The notes below the pieces were generated by a model that worked only from the letters and a program-made list of their open reading frames with translations, made no database searches and was not told the DNA's origin. 64,000 nt of DNA, taken from positions 712,104 through 776,103 of the forward strand of contig JAFWCB010000005.1 in assembly GCA_017537025.1 (NCBI GenBank), read 5' to 3'. The translations under genes and the position numbers were made by a program. Origin of the DNA: Sediminibacterium sp. (GTDB lineage Bacteria > Bacteroidota > Bacteroidia > Chitinophagales > Chitinophagaceae). Below, piece after piece: positions 17,377 to 26,935 of this stretch; within the stretch, counting starts at the first letter, position 1; every line of letters starts with the position of its first letter.

Positions 17377-18195
17377 TTATGGAAGCTTTATGATAAAGAA
17401 AAGGTTTCCGCCAAATCCAATACCCATATTAGTTCCATAAAGTGTATAGAAACCTTGTATGAATGGGGTAATGGTGCGTGTAATCCTCCGACCATATGCC
17501 ATGGTTAATCTTCCGGAGGTGAAATTTTTATTTACCAATACATTTTGGTTAAAGTTTGTGCTAATACTATTGGATACTTGATGATTAAAGCTAAATGTGA
17601 CCATACTATACTTATTCAATTGCTTTCCAAATGTGGCAGTAGCCCCAATTTGTTCGGGCCCGTCTGAATAATCAACATAACGAGTATAAGTACCTTCAAG
17701 AATCGCAAAGCTTTGTGGTGCGGGAGTAAAAGAATAATTTATAGCTCCCTGAAATCCTTTTGAAGCAAACCCTAAGTAAGGCGTATTTACATTTTCGTAG
17801 GCCGGTATTATAATATTTGCCTTAAGCGTAAGATGTCTTTTATATAATTCCGAAGGAAAGTGAAGCGCCAAGCCAATAGAAACATCGCCAAATCCTGAAT
17901 TCGTTTCTCGTTTACCGTTATTAACTAAATCTTGCATTATGAATGGAATACCTACTGTTAAATCCAATCTTCTTGTAATACCATGCAAGGCTGTTAGCCC
18001 AATAGTATGAGATTTAAAATTATCACCGGGTGTGAACTTGGCAATCTTTCCGGTAGAATCAAAGTACTTAGAGGAATAGAAAAACCCATATGATAATATC
18101 ATACTTGTTCTACCCTTACCAACGGGCCAATCGGCTCGTGATGGAATCACAATTGTAATGATTAGGAGTAGTATGATAATTTTTTTAATCCTCAT
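17377..18195 (-). CDS. Outer-membrane beta-barrel protein, copy A
   Basis: The 272-residue protein has a signal peptide (about 1-21, ending PSRA) and alternating beta strands ending in a C-terminal hydrophobic strand. It resembles the transporter-type barrels with the block FGDVSIGLALHFPSE. It is paralogous to the barrel at 21275-22102: both have a start of the form DWPVGKG or DFPLAKKG, a central FGD or LGDATLGLR block, and similar length. Each barrel directly follows an esterase-like gene. Here the overlap is 4 bp (ATGA), so barrel and esterase are translationally coupled. It could be an export or uptake channel for the esterase substrate; the cargo is unknown. Confidence 0.75.
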   Translation of the reverse strand: MRIKKIIILLLIITIVIPSRADWPVGKGRTSMILSYGFFYSSKYFDSTGKIAKFTPGDNFKSHTIGLTALHGITRRLDLTVGIPFIMQDLVNNGKRETNSGFGDVSIGLALHFPSELYKRHLTLKANIIIPAYENVNTPYLGFASKGFQGAINYSFTPAPQSFAILEGTYTRYVDYSDGPEQIGATATFGKQLNKYSMVTFSFNHQVSNSISTNFNQNVLVNKNFTSGRLTMAYGRRITRTITPFIQGFYTLYGTNMGIGFGGNLFFIIKLP

Positions 18196-20060
18196 TTTCT
18201 ATTAATCTTTTTAGCTACCATTTCAGCAAACCAAATGCTTACCAGCGCCTGATGGCTTTCCGGAACTTCATGGCCTAACGTAGGGAATACATATAAATCG
18301 CTTCGGGCTAAAATACTTGGGCTTAATTTGTTATAGGCTGCAATTTGTGCGCCGGGCGGACAAAATGGATCCAATAAGCCAACAGCATATAATACCGGGC
18401 ATCGAATACCGGGCATAAAATTTTGTAGATCAAAATAATTTAGCGTTTCTAATATATTCTCTTGTTTTACTCCCTTATGCTCTTTTTGATAGTCAACTAA
18501 ATTCTTAATGGGAAAAGAACGTTCTCTTTTAGAGAGCCCAATATCAAATGTACTTTTCCAGTCTGCAAATACCGGATTATTGGCAACTACTGCATTAATT
18601 TTCCCGGGCATTAAAGCTGCGGTAATTAATGATAGGGTTGCCCCCTGGCTACCACCAAACGCAATAATCCTTCCTAAATCAAACCCCATATCAGCATGAC
18701 TATAAATAAACTCTAAGGCCCTTACACAATCCATGTATATTCCCTTATATACGTAAGCATCCTTATCTTCTAAGCCAACCGTTATCTGTTCTTTATTCTC
18801 CGGATTAATTTGTTTGTACACTTTGGGGTCAATACCTCGTACATTCACGGTGAAGATTACGTAGTCGTCGTAGTAAAGTGGGTTCAAAGGAATTTTATAG
18901 CCGCCATAACCAATTAATACCGGGTATTTGCCTTTGGGTTTGGGTATAGAAAGCCATCCATAGCAATTAATATTCCCCAGTGATACCCAATCTACACGAT
19001 ATACCATATGATAATAGGTGCTGAGTCCCTCATCTAGTGTTACTTTAAACTGGGGATCAGTTTGATCTAGTTCTTGTTTTGCATTTTTCCAAAAATCTTC
19101 AAAGTCTGGCGCTCTCCTATAAGGCGTTCCATAATTAGCAACACGATATCCGAATGCATGTAAACTGGTATCGTCGTATGATGTTGTATTTAACGCCGCT
19201 TTTAAATTATAGATGCCCGGATCGGTAATAGCGGGTAATGTTATATTAAAACTTCGTTGCCCTTTTCTACCCAGTTTAATTTTTACTTGTTTTGAATTCA
19301 CCTCTTTCCCGTCTTCCGTTTCAATGAGTAAAGTGAAAGTGCCTTCTTGCTTGGTTTTATATTTATTCTGAATATTAACCGAATACTTAATACTGTTGCC
19401 ATTCATGAAAATACCGTCTTTTTCAGCGGGTTTTAGTTTCACAATAATTTCTCCCTCATCTTCACTGCCATTTCCTTTATCCGTATTTTCTTCTTGATCA
19501 TTATTAGCAGATTCTGCCTCTTTAACAAGTGTTTGTTTTGGAACAGGCGGACCAGGCTTCACATTATCGGCTATCCAATTTTGAATATAGGGGTTACGCG
19601 GTGTTTCCCTCCGATCTTTCGGTTTTCTGGGCGGGCCGCTGTAAGTAAACCCTCGTGTAAGTGTTTCGTTATATTCTGTTAAGTCAACCGTTGCTGTTAG
19701 CGAATAGGTGCCTTCTTCGTCTACATTTACATCAAACGAAGACACAAGGGTTTTACGCGCATTCACCCGAACATCTAACGAACTTGTTAGCACTTCATCC
19801 CCCTTACCATTCACTACCTTATACACGATGGTTCCTTCCTGATCAGATGAGAAATTATTCCGCAAACCTATTCTGAATTTAACCGGCTTTCTGGCAGAAA
19901 AACTACCCTTTTTATTATTGGGCTCTAACAAAATTTCAACCCCTTTCTGTTCCGTTTTTGGCTTACGCTGAAAGGCATACGAAGGTGCATAAGTAAGCAA
20001 TAGGCTTACTAAAGCAACTGATATAAAAACAAAAAATCGATATGTTTTTGCCATTCCCAT
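18192..20060 (-). CDS. Secreted acetylxylan-esterase-like alpha/beta hydrolase with two Ig-like domains
   Basis: From the ATG at 20060 the protein has about 622 residues: a signal peptide (about 1-29, ending SYAF), two tandem Ig-like domains (about 40-145 and 205-305) split by an acidic linker, and an AXE1-type hydrolase (about 315-620). The catalytic triad is intact: S471 in GGSQG, D564 in GLLDPF, H597 in LGHE. It should cleave acetyl or other short acyl esters outside the cytoplasm. A longer frame starts 75 bp upstream, but 20060 gives a TAATG stop-start junction with the acyltransferase gene and the proper signal peptide. Substrate is unknown. Confidence 0.82.
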   Translation of the reverse strand: MGMAKTYRFFVFISVALVSLLLTYAPSYAFQRKPKTEQKGVEILLEPNNKKGSFSARKPVKFRIGLRNNFSSDQEGTIVYKVVNGKGDEVLTSSLDVRVNARKTLVSSFDVNVDEEGTYSLTATVDLTEYNETLTRGFTYSGPPRKPKDRRETPRNPYIQNWIADNVKPGPPVPKQTLVKEAESANNDQEENTDKGNGSEDEGEIIVKLKPAEKDGIFMNGNSIKYSVNIQNKYKTKQEGTFTLLIETEDGKEVNSKQVKIKLGRKGQRSFNITLPAITDPGIYNLKAALNTTSYDDTSLHAFGYRVANYGTPYRRAPDFEDFWKNAKQELDQTDPQFKVTLDEGLSTYYHMVYRVDWVSLGNINCYGWLSIPKPKGKYPVLIGYGGYKIPLNPLYYDDYVIFTVNVRGIDPKVYKQINPENKEQITVGLEDKDAYVYKGIYMDCVRALEFIYSHADMGFDLGRIIAFGGSQGATLSLITAALMPGKINAVVANNPVFADWKSTFDIGLSKRERSFPIKNLVDYQKEHKGVKQENILETLNYFDLQNFMPGIRCPVLYAVGLLDPFCPPGAQIAAYNKLSPSILARSDLYVFPTLGHEVPESHQALVSIWFAEMVAKKINRK

Positions 20061-21256
20061 TAATCCCTCTTTTTTGTTTTCTTTTCTAATAATGCAGATT
20101 TTCGGATATAGAGATTCACCGGTTCTTCTATACACTTATAAAGTATAATTGATACAATATTTAGCAAGATAAAGACTATCCCAATCGATACGAATGCGTA
20201 ATCGATATGCTCCGATAACCACCAATATTCTTTTGCGTCTAACCAATCAAAAAAACGAGTGGTGCTTTTCTCGCTGAATTCACTTAGCAACGCAGAAATG
20301 AATCCAATATGTATCAGGTAGAAGATGTAGGAACTCTTACCTAATAATTGCATCAAAGGGGCAGATAACAAATACCGAATCAACGATTTTTCTTTCATTA
20401 AACCATAGAAGAATGCTACCACCCCAATTGGTAAAACGATATTATTTGCGAAAATACCTACAGGTTGGTACAGGCCAAATGGTGTTTTTTCATCAATTGG
20501 CTGAGTGGCCATAATAGCTACTCCCGCTGCTATCCCTAAGATTCCGAGCAAAGTGAATAGGGGGAATTTCTTAATCGTATCATCGCTTTTTAAAATGATC
20601 AAAGCCAATCCCATACCCAAAAAAAACTCTACACATCTTCCTAAAAAAGTATAGAGAAACATGAATTTAAAATTTCCAAAGAATCCAAAGAAATGCACAT
20701 TACTAAAAATCAATACTAACAATGAACCTGTGCCAAGTAAAATCAGTGGCAAATAAATTAATGCTGTTTTTCTTTTTTTGATATGCATGAAAAAAAACGG
20801 TGCTAAAAAATAGAAGCATTCTTCTACCGTTAATGACCATCCCTGACTAACTCCTGTAAATTTTAAGTCATCAAAAAAGCCTCTAAGAAAAAAAATATTC
20901 ATCAGCAAAATCGCAACCGGTGCCGATAAGCCGTTCTGAACATTATTACCGCCAAAGATCCAGAAATAGGCAAACGTAGCGATTGTTAAAATCAGGTACA
21001 TCGGATAGATACGTGCAATCCTATTTTTAATATATTTTCTGAACCAGGTGCCATTTATTTCACAAGTATCATAATAACGCAAACAAATTAGAAAACCGCT
21101 CAGTACAAAAAATAAAGTAACACCCATGTGAAATTCATTGAGTGTTCTAAAAACAGGATAGGAAAAGTCTGTCCGGTTAAAGTGATGAAAAAAAACCAGA
21201 AAAGCGGCAATTGCCCTCACGCCGGTTAGTGCCGGTATATATATGTTTGATTTCAT
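20060..21256 (-). CDS. Membrane O-acyltransferase (acyltransferase 3, OafA/YrhL type)
   Basis: The 398-residue protein has about ten hydrophobic segments and the family start TGVRAIAAFLVFFHHF with the conserved histidines, GVTLFFVLSGFLI, and SLTVEECFYFLAPFF. This family transfers acetyl or other acyl groups across the inner membrane to sugars of surface or secreted polymers. It sits between the two esterase/barrel pairs, 18 bp after barrel B, and touches the start of esterase A (TAATG). An acylating enzyme next to deacylating ones suggests control of O-acylation of one polymer or lipid. Confidence 0.93.
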   Translation of the reverse strand: MKSNIYIPALTGVRAIAAFLVFFHHFNRTDFSYPVFRTLNEFHMGVTLFFVLSGFLICLRYYDTCEINGTWFRKYIKNRIARIYPMYLILTIATFAYFWIFGGNNVQNGLSAPVAILLMNIFFLRGFFDDLKFTGVSQGWSLTVEECFYFLAPFFFMHIKKRKTALIYLPLILLGTGSLLVLIFSNVHFFGFFGNFKFMFLYTFLGRCVEFFLGMGLALIILKSDDTIKKFPLFTLLGILGIAAGVAIMATQPIDEKTPFGLYQPVGIFANNIVLPIGVVAFFYGLMKEKSLIRYLLSAPLMQLLGKSSYIFYLIHIGFISALLSEFSEKSTTRFFDWLDAKEYWWLSEHIDYAFVSIGIVFILLNIVSIILYKCIEEPVNLYIRKSALLEKKTKKRD

Positions 21257-21274
21257 ACACGATTTCGACCGGGA

Positions 21275-22102
21275 TTACAGTTTTGCCACCAATGATATGG
21301 ATCCGCCTCCGCCCTTACCTGTATTTTTTCCGGTTATATCTGAGAAGATAGTAAAGAAAATTTGATAATTCTGATCAATCTTTCTACCATAACCTGCTTG
21401 CAGTCTGAAGTACGAGAACTGTCTGTTTAAAAACAAGTTATTGGGATTAAATGTATTAAGTGAACTGGTGGAATTAACACCGCTCATAGAAAATGTGACT
21501 TTATTAAAATCATCTAGCGGTATCCCAAATAAAGCGTCGAAAAATAATTGGGTGGGGCCTTCTGAACTAAAATATTGACGTAGTCCCGCATTCACATCAT
21601 AATATGTATTTTTTAATCTTTCCCTATTGGTTCCTGATAGGCTCATCTTTACTTCTCCACCAACTTGTTGAAAGCCGGTATAGGGAAGTTTTGTACTTGC
21701 GTTTGAATATAAAGGAACAATCAATGATCCTGTAATAGTTAAAAACTTATAGTAGTCGAAGCTATTAAGCAAATACCTTAAACCAAGTGTAGCATCACCA
21801 AGACTGGCATTTTGTTCGGTTAAATTATTTTCTTGCCTACGTTGTATTACATAGGGTAAGCTAGCAACAAAATCTGCTTTATCCGAAAGTCCATATCCGC
21901 CATATAAACTAAAATAATGTGATGTGAATCGGCCGTTATTATTAAAGCTTTGATAGTTTCCACTATTGTCCCAATAGCCTTTTGCCTGGTATAAATTGTA
22001 GGATGGTACGATTAGGTATTTGCCTTTTTTAGCGAGTGGGAAGTCGGCAAAGCAATTTGCTGTAATAAAAAGTGCAACAACAAGGATTAGTTTATGTTTC
22101 AT
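21275..22102 (-). CDS. Outer-membrane beta-barrel protein, copy B
   Basis: The 275-residue protein has a signal peptide (about 1-19, ending CFA) and a beta-strand pattern with a closing strand SISLVAKL. It is the paralogue of the barrel at 17377-18195, sharing overall layout (ADFPLAKKGKYLIVPSYN at the start, SLGDATLGLRYLL in the middle, YGRKIDQNYQIF near the end). A Gly-rich GKGGGGS precedes the last strand. It follows the pseudoesterase gene by 33 bp, as copy A follows the active esterase. Confidence 0.75.
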   Translation of the reverse strand: MKHKLILVVALFITANCFADFPLAKKGKYLIVPSYNLYQAKGYWDNSGNYQSFNNNGRFTSHYFSLYGGYGLSDKADFVASLPYVIQRRQENNLTEQNASLGDATLGLRYLLNSFDYYKFLTITGSLIVPLYSNASTKLPYTGFQQVGGEVKMSLSGTNRERLKNTYYDVNAGLRQYFSSEGPTQLFFDALFGIPLDDFNKVTFSMSGVNSTSSLNTFNPNNLFLNRQFSYFRLQAGYGRKIDQNYQIFFTIFSDITGKNTGKGGGGSISLVAKL

Positions 22103-22135
22103 TAGTATTTTTATTTATCAATCTTCTAATTAACG

Positions 22136-23476
22136 TTATAATATTTTTTTGATCCAAAAGTTTTCAAACGAATAATATATATAGTTCATGCCTTCTTCGT
22201 CTGGCGCCATATATATTTCCCGATTATCAATCCGAATTTGATTATATAATGCAATAGCGGCTTGCGGTGGACAAGTCGTATTTTTCATATTATGACCAAA
22301 TAAAACCTTGCAACGAATATTCGGCGCGAAGTTTACCGGATCGAAATAATCCCATATTCTAAACAGGTTTTCTTTATTCAACCTATTTCTTGGATTATTG
22401 ATATATGCCTGAAAATTTAGAACCGGCCAGGGTTTTACTTTCTGTGTTTCTGCCATGAAAAACAGGGTACGCATATCTACATATACTGGCCGCTCTAACA
22501 CACATCCTTGGGGACGATTATCTAGTGCGCTAACCACCGCTGCCAGTACTGCTCCTTGTCCTTCTCCTTTTACAACTACTTTCTTAATATCTAATTTTAA
22601 GTGCTCATGGCGGTAAATAAATTCTAATCCTCGAAGCGCATCCATATACACACCCCGATAGATATATTTATTTTTATCGTTTAGGTTGATGATATTAAAT
22701 GTGTTGAAGTCGGCATTAGTATTGTCTTTACTATTGCCGTGACCTCTTACATTAAGCCTAAAAACTGCCATATCTTTTCGTAAAGAGTCGGGGCGCATAT
22801 CTTGCAAATAGCCCGGTAGTTCATACATAACTTTAAACTTCCCCTTTTCTTTTGGCACAGATAACCAACCTCTTATCGTTTGATAATCGAGTGATTGAAA
22901 TTCTACTAAAAAAACATCTACTTCTCTTGTACTTTGATCTCCTCTTCTGGTGACACGAAATTTCGGATCAATATTTATCAAATCTCTTTTCGCGTCTTCC
23001 CAAAACTGATCAAAGTCTGAAGGTCTGTTTACGTTAGAGTAAATTTTTTCAGGGTCTACTCCATACCCATAATACAATGTATCGTTATACCTACCTGCAT
23101 TGATAGCGATCATTAATTGGTAAAACCCCGGAACGGTGAGATTATTTTCCAGCTTAAGATCGGTAGAAAAACCACGGCGGGCGTCCATCGTAAACCCCAT
23201 CTCCTGATTAAATACCTGCTCGCCTTTATAGTTCTTTACGAAGGCCTTTAATGTGCCTCGTATTTTTTCGCCTGTGTTATTTTTTAAGCGAACATCATAA
23301 CCTACTTTTTCATCATTGCGAAAAATGGCTTCTTTTCTGAATGGTCGTATATCGTAAGATATGCCTTTGAGTGGGGGCTGGGCTATACAAAACACCGATA
23401 TGCTTGTGAATGCAAGCATATAGCAGCACCATAGCGCAGTACTGAGGCGTATTTGTTTGGGTACCCTACTATTCAT
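22136..23476 (-). CDS. Esterase-like protein lacking the catalytic triad (pseudoesterase)
   Basis: The 446-residue protein has a signal peptide (about 1-32), one Ig-like domain (about 38-140) and an AXE1-type hydrolase domain (about 150-446) clearly related to the gene at 18192-20060. All three catalytic positions differ. The nucleophile block GGSQG is GEGQG, so Ser becomes Gly306. The Asp in LLDPFCPP is N399 in MKNTTCPP. The His after the conserved Gly is M430. The surrounding fold motifs (LNVRGHG, YRGVYMDALRGLEFIY) remain, so the domain is probably folded but not a Ser hydrolase. It is the first gene of the operon and may bind the substrate or act with barrel B. Confidence 0.82.
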   Translation of the reverse strand: MNSRVPKQIRLSTALWCCYMLAFTSISVFCIAQPPLKGISYDIRPFRKEAIFRNDEKVGYDVRLKNNTGEKIRGTLKAFVKNYKGEQVFNQEMGFTMDARRGFSTDLKLENNLTVPGFYQLMIAINAGRYNDTLYYGYGVDPEKIYSNVNRPSDFDQFWEDAKRDLINIDPKFRVTRRGDQSTREVDVFLVEFQSLDYQTIRGWLSVPKEKGKFKVMYELPGYLQDMRPDSLRKDMAVFRLNVRGHGNSKDNTNADFNTFNIINLNDKNKYIYRGVYMDALRGLEFIYRHEHLKLDIKKVVVKGEGQGAVLAAVVSALDNRPQGCVLERPVYVDMRTLFFMAETQKVKPWPVLNFQAYINNPRNRLNKENLFRIWDYFDPVNFAPNIRCKVLFGHNMKNTTCPPQAAIALYNQIRIDNREIYMAPDEEGMNYIYYSFENFWIKKIL

Positions 23477-23602
23477 TTTAGGATGCGATTAACCAATTAC
23501 AACCATTTAACAATATCTACTCATACAGATATCTGAAAATAGCTGCTCGGCACTCTTAAAACGCTGAATATTAGGTTAATATTTTATGTCATTACATAAA
23601 AA

Positions 23603-23634
23603 AGTCCCGATTGCCAAGAAGGCTTACCGGGACT
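23603..23634 (-). terminator. Rho-independent terminator after recA
   Basis: On the minus strand AGTCCCG pairs with CGGGACT, with an inner GCC/GGC stem and a short loop, followed by TTTTTT. It lies 24 bp past the recA stop. Confidence 0.85.
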
Positions 23635-23657
23635 GTATTACTAACCCAACCAAAAAA

Positions 23658-24680
23658 CTATTCTTCTTCCTGTTCAACAGGGGCAGGAGCGTCTACAATG
23701 AGCTTGGCTCTAATTTTTCCTTCTATTTCTTTAGCCAATTCTGGATTATCGTTTAATAGTGTTTTTACGGCGTCTCTACCCTGACCGAGTTTATTCGATT
23801 CGTAGCTAAACCAGCTTCCACTTTTTTGAACGATACCCAGTTCAACACCCATATCTATTATTTCCCCTACTTTAGAAATACCTTCTCCAAATACTAAATC
23901 AAATTCAGCTGCACGGAAAGGGGGGGCTACTTTATTCTTTACCACTTTTACTTTTACGCGATTGCCGATGGCTGCGTCACCATCTTTGATCTGCGTCATT
24001 CTCCGGATATCCAAACGAACCGATGCATAGAATTTAAGCGCATTACCGCCGGTAGTGGTTTCCGGGTTGCCAAACATTACTCCAATTTTTTCCCGGAGTT
24101 GATTAATAAATATGCAAATCGTATTTGTTTTATTAATAGTAGCAGTGAGTTTACGAAGGGCCTGGCTCATCAAACGTGCTTGTAAACCCATTTTGCTATC
24201 GCCCATCTCGCCCTCCAATTCTCCCTTTGGTACTAAGGCGGCAACCGAGTCGATCACTACCACATCTAATGCCCCCGATAGAATTAACCTATCGGCAATC
24301 TCTAATGCCTGTTCGCCATAATCAGGTTGGGAAATCAATAAATTATCTACATCTACGCCTAGTTTCTGAGCGTAAGCACTATCAAATGCATGTTCTGCAT
24401 CTATGATTGCGCACATACCACCCTTTTTCTGTGCTTCTGCTATCACATGAATGGCAACAGTAGTTTTACCCGAAGATTCCGGACCATATATTTCTACAAT
24501 TCTTCCCTTCGGTAAGCCGCCTACCCCAAGGGCTGTATCTAACCCAATAGAGCCAGTTGATATAACCTCCATGGGATCTTGACTTTTTTCATTCATGAGC
24601 ATCACACTGCCCTTGCCAAAGTCTTTATCAATCTTATCTATCGTTAGTTTTAACGCTTTTAGTTTTTCTGCATTACTCAT
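23658..24680 (-). CDS. recA: Recombinase A
   Basis: The 340-residue protein has the canonical RecA core: Walker A GPESSGKT at 66-73, [12 protein letters not shown], the L1/L2 loop regions with [27 protein letters not shown], and an acidic C-terminus VEQEEE. It catalyses strand exchange and LexA-type co-cleavage in the cytoplasm. It stands alone with its own -7 box and a strong terminator. recX is not adjacent but lies at 1996-2529. Confidence 0.99.
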   Translation of the reverse strand: MSNAEKLKALKLTIDKIDKDFGKGSVMLMNEKSQDPMEVISTGSIGLDTALGVGGLPKGRIVEIYGPESSGKTTVAIHVIAEAQKKGGMCAIIDAEHAFDSAYAQKLGVDVDNLLISQPDYGEQALEIADRLILSGALDVVVIDSVAALVPKGELEGEMGDSKMGLQARLMSQALRKLTATINKTNTICIFINQLREKIGVMFGNPETTTGGNALKFYASVRLDIRRMTQIKDGDAAIGNRVKVKVVKNKVAPPFRAAEFDLVFGEGISKVGEIIDMGVELGIVQKSGSWFSYESNKLGQGRDAVKTLLNDNPELAKEIEGKIRAKLIVDAPAPVEQEEE

Positions 24681-24699
24681 GATGTTTAATTTAATGGGT

Positions 24700-24707
24700 C
24701 AAATTTA
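24700..24707 (-). promoter_or_regulatory. Candidate -7 promoter box for recA
   Basis: The minus strand reads TAAATTTG, matching TAnnTTTG, 19 bases upstream of the recA ATG. A -33 TTG is not evident at the usual distance. Confidence 0.45.
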
Positions 24708-24805
24708 ATGGGATGGTAAAAGTAGTAATTTTTAATTATTAACACTAATTTTTTTAGTATTTTTTTACTAACGCATTTAGTTTTTTAATTATTGTGCTAA
24801 AATAA

Positions 24806-24831
24806 ACGCCCCGACCATTGCGTCGGGGCGT
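24806..24831 (-). terminator. Rho-independent terminator after the gamma-glutamyltransferase gene
   Basis: A perfect 10-bp stem ACGCCCCGAC / GTCGGGGCGT with a 6-base loop is followed on the minus strand by TTTATTTT. It lies 36 bp past the stop of the upstream gene. Confidence 0.85.
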
Positions 24832-24866
24832 ATTTATACTCGTTTTCTGTATTTTTTCACGGTATT

Positions 24867-26777
24867 TTACCAGCCTATGCCATAATCTTCTCCATTATTG
24901 GAAGATCCTCCCCAAATACTGCCATGTTTTTTATCTAGAAATATGGCGTTGATGGGGCCACTGGTTCGGTCGCCGAGGCTTATTTTGTATCCCATTTTTT
25001 TCAGTCCATCCTGCGTAGCTGCGGGCGTAGTTCTTCCCAATAAAATTTCGCCCGGTTTAGGCTTACGATCTCCTGGCTTAGAGCCTCCAAGCGATAACCA
25101 CAATTGATTCGTATTTACATTGGCGGCTTCTGTAGCTTGTTGTACGGTCATTCCAAACTCGGTCATATTTAAAAAGAACTGTAATAGATTTTGATCCTGT
25201 GTATCCCCGCCTTGCACCGCAAAAGAAATATAGGGCTTACCCTCTTTTAAAGCCATACTCGGTGTTAGCGTAACGCGTGGGCGTTTACCTGGAGCCACTA
25301 CATTAAAGGGGTTCAAAGATGCATCTAACACAAAGCTCTGCATTCGCTGACTCATACCAACGCCGGTATTACCCGCAATACAGGCCGGTAACCAACCACC
25401 ACTGGGTGTTATTGAAACCACCCAGCCCTCGGCATCAGCAGCTTCTACGCTGGTGGTCCCGCGCCATAACCGATCCATATATTCTTCTCTTTCTTTTTTC
25501 TCACTTGGGCTCAACATAGCAATGGATACACTATCATGTGAGGGAACGAAATTTCGCTTACCCGTATCGGCCATCATATTTTTCCAGCCTTTTAATTGAT
25601 CAACATAAGGATTCGCGCGCCCTTCAAAAAGATAGGGATCCCCGGGAAAAATATCATTGTTGGCTTTGTCTTGCGTAATTAATGATGCACGTTGTTTGGC
25701 ATACTCCTTACTCAATAAACCTTTCATTGGTTGGGGCGTTGGTGCATAAGCGGGATCTCCATAATAAAAATCGCGATCTGCAAAACTGAGGCTCATACTT
25801 TGGTAAACCGTATTAATATATTGCGGAGAATTATAGCCCATTTTTTTCAGATCGAAATTTTCTAAAATATTCAATGCCTGTAACAGGGACGGGCCCTGTG
25901 TCCACTGATTTAACTTATACACATCAATGCCTTTATAATTTACATGTGCAGGATCTTCTTCCTTTACTTTCCAATTGGCTAAATCCGCCATGGTAAATAA
26001 TCCGCCTTGCTCTTGATTACCGCGTACAATTTCTTTAGCAATATCTCCTTTATAAAAACGATCGTATGCGGCTTGTATGGCTTGCTTGCGTGTTTTCTTT
26101 TGCTTCAATGCTTGTTGTTCCGCTTCAACTAATTTAGTAAGTGTATTTAATAGGTCTTTTTGCACAAAAATTTCTCCCGCCTCCGGCGCTTCTCTTTTTT
26201 CCCCTTCGTGTACTAAGAATACTTTTTTACTATAGGGCCATTGTTTAATGCGCTCTTTATTTCTTTCGATGCTATTGGCGGTTTCTGCTTCAATAGGATA
26301 GCCGGAAGCCAGATCCATAGCAGGGGCTAATACTTGTTTTAAACTCATAGTACCATATTCCATGAGCATATGGCAGAGCCCTCCCACCGTACCGGGTGTA
26401 ACCGCTGCGAGTGGACCGTATTCCGGCGGATACCCAAAGCCCTTCGATTTAAAAAATTCAGGAGTAGCGCCCGTTGGTGCTACACCCAATGCATTGATGC
26501 CAATTACTTTTCCCGTTTTAGGGTTATAGATAATGGCCTGTGTTTCGCCTCCCCAACTGAGCACATCCCACATGGTGCAAGTGGCGGCTAGCATGGCACA
26601 AGCAGCATCTACCGCATTTCCACCTTGTTGAAAAATCATTGACCCTGCAGTAGCTGCTAATGGTTTGCCGGTAACTGCCATCCATTTTTTTCCGTGAAGC
26701 GGTGGCTTTTGTGTGCGTTGGGCGTAGCTGGCCGATAAAGAAAGGATGGCCAATGCCCATACAAATAGTTTTCTCAT
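24867..26777 (-). CDS. ggt: Secreted gamma-glutamyltransferase family protein
   Basis: The 636-residue protein has a signal peptide (about 1-19, ending SYA) and the Ntn-hydrolase GGT layout: AVTGKPLAATAG, GGNAVDAACAM, MWDVLSWGGE, and the autocleavage/nucleophile site RGTTS with T441 as the expected N-terminal Thr of the small subunit. The closing region SGPINAIFLDKKHGSIWGGSSNNGEDYGIGW fits the family. It should act on glutathione or gamma-glutamyl peptides in the periplasm. The region of about 60 residues before T441 is longer than in E. coli GGT and rich in charged residues, so the substrate may differ. Confidence 0.88.
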   Translation of the reverse strand: MRKLFVWALAILSLSASYAQRTQKPPLHGKKWMAVTGKPLAATAGSMIFQQGGNAVDAACAMLAATCTMWDVLSWGGETQAIIYNPKTGKVIGINALGVAPTGATPEFFKSKGFGYPPEYGPLAAVTPGTVGGLCHMLMEYGTMSLKQVLAPAMDLASGYPIEAETANSIERNKERIKQWPYSKKVFLVHEGEKREAPEAGEIFVQKDLLNTLTKLVEAEQQALKQKKTRKQAIQAAYDRFYKGDIAKEIVRGNQEQGGLFTMADLANWKVKEEDPAHVNYKGIDVYKLNQWTQGPSLLQALNILENFDLKKMGYNSPQYINTVYQSMSLSFADRDFYYGDPAYAPTPQPMKGLLSKEYAKQRASLITQDKANNDIFPGDPYLFEGRANPYVDQLKGWKNMMADTGKRNFVPSHDSVSIAMLSPSEKKEREEYMDRLWRGTTSVEAADAEGWVVSITPSGGWLPACIAGNTGVGMSQRMQSFVLDASLNPFNVVAPGKRPRVTLTPSMALKEGKPYISFAVQGGDTQDQNLLQFFLNMTEFGMTVQQATEAANVNTNQLWLSLGGSKPGDRKPKPGEILLGRTTPAATQDGLKKMGYKISLGDRTSGPINAIFLDKKHGSIWGGSSNNGEDYGIGW

Positions 26778-26850
26778 GTGCGTAATTTGAGCCGTTAATT
26801 TACATCATAAAAAATTCGGGGCAATATTTTGTTGGATGAGTGGGTGACGT

Positions 26851-26933
26851 ATATGTCACCCTGAGCCTGTCGAAGGGTAGACAAACCATTTACAATAAAG
26901 CATCTAGGCTTCGACAGGCTCAGCCTGACATAT
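26851..26933. repeat. Inverted repeat of the CCTGAGCCTGTCGAAG type, possible terminator
   Basis: The 25-bp arms 26851-26875 and 26909-26933 are inverted copies with 2 mismatches. The core CTGAGCCTGTCGAAG is a familiar dispersed intergenic palindrome in many bacterial genomes. It stands between the end of one minus-strand gene (26936) and the start of the next (26777), so it may end transcription of the DUF6090 operon. Confidence 0.75.
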
Positions 26934-26935
26934 TG

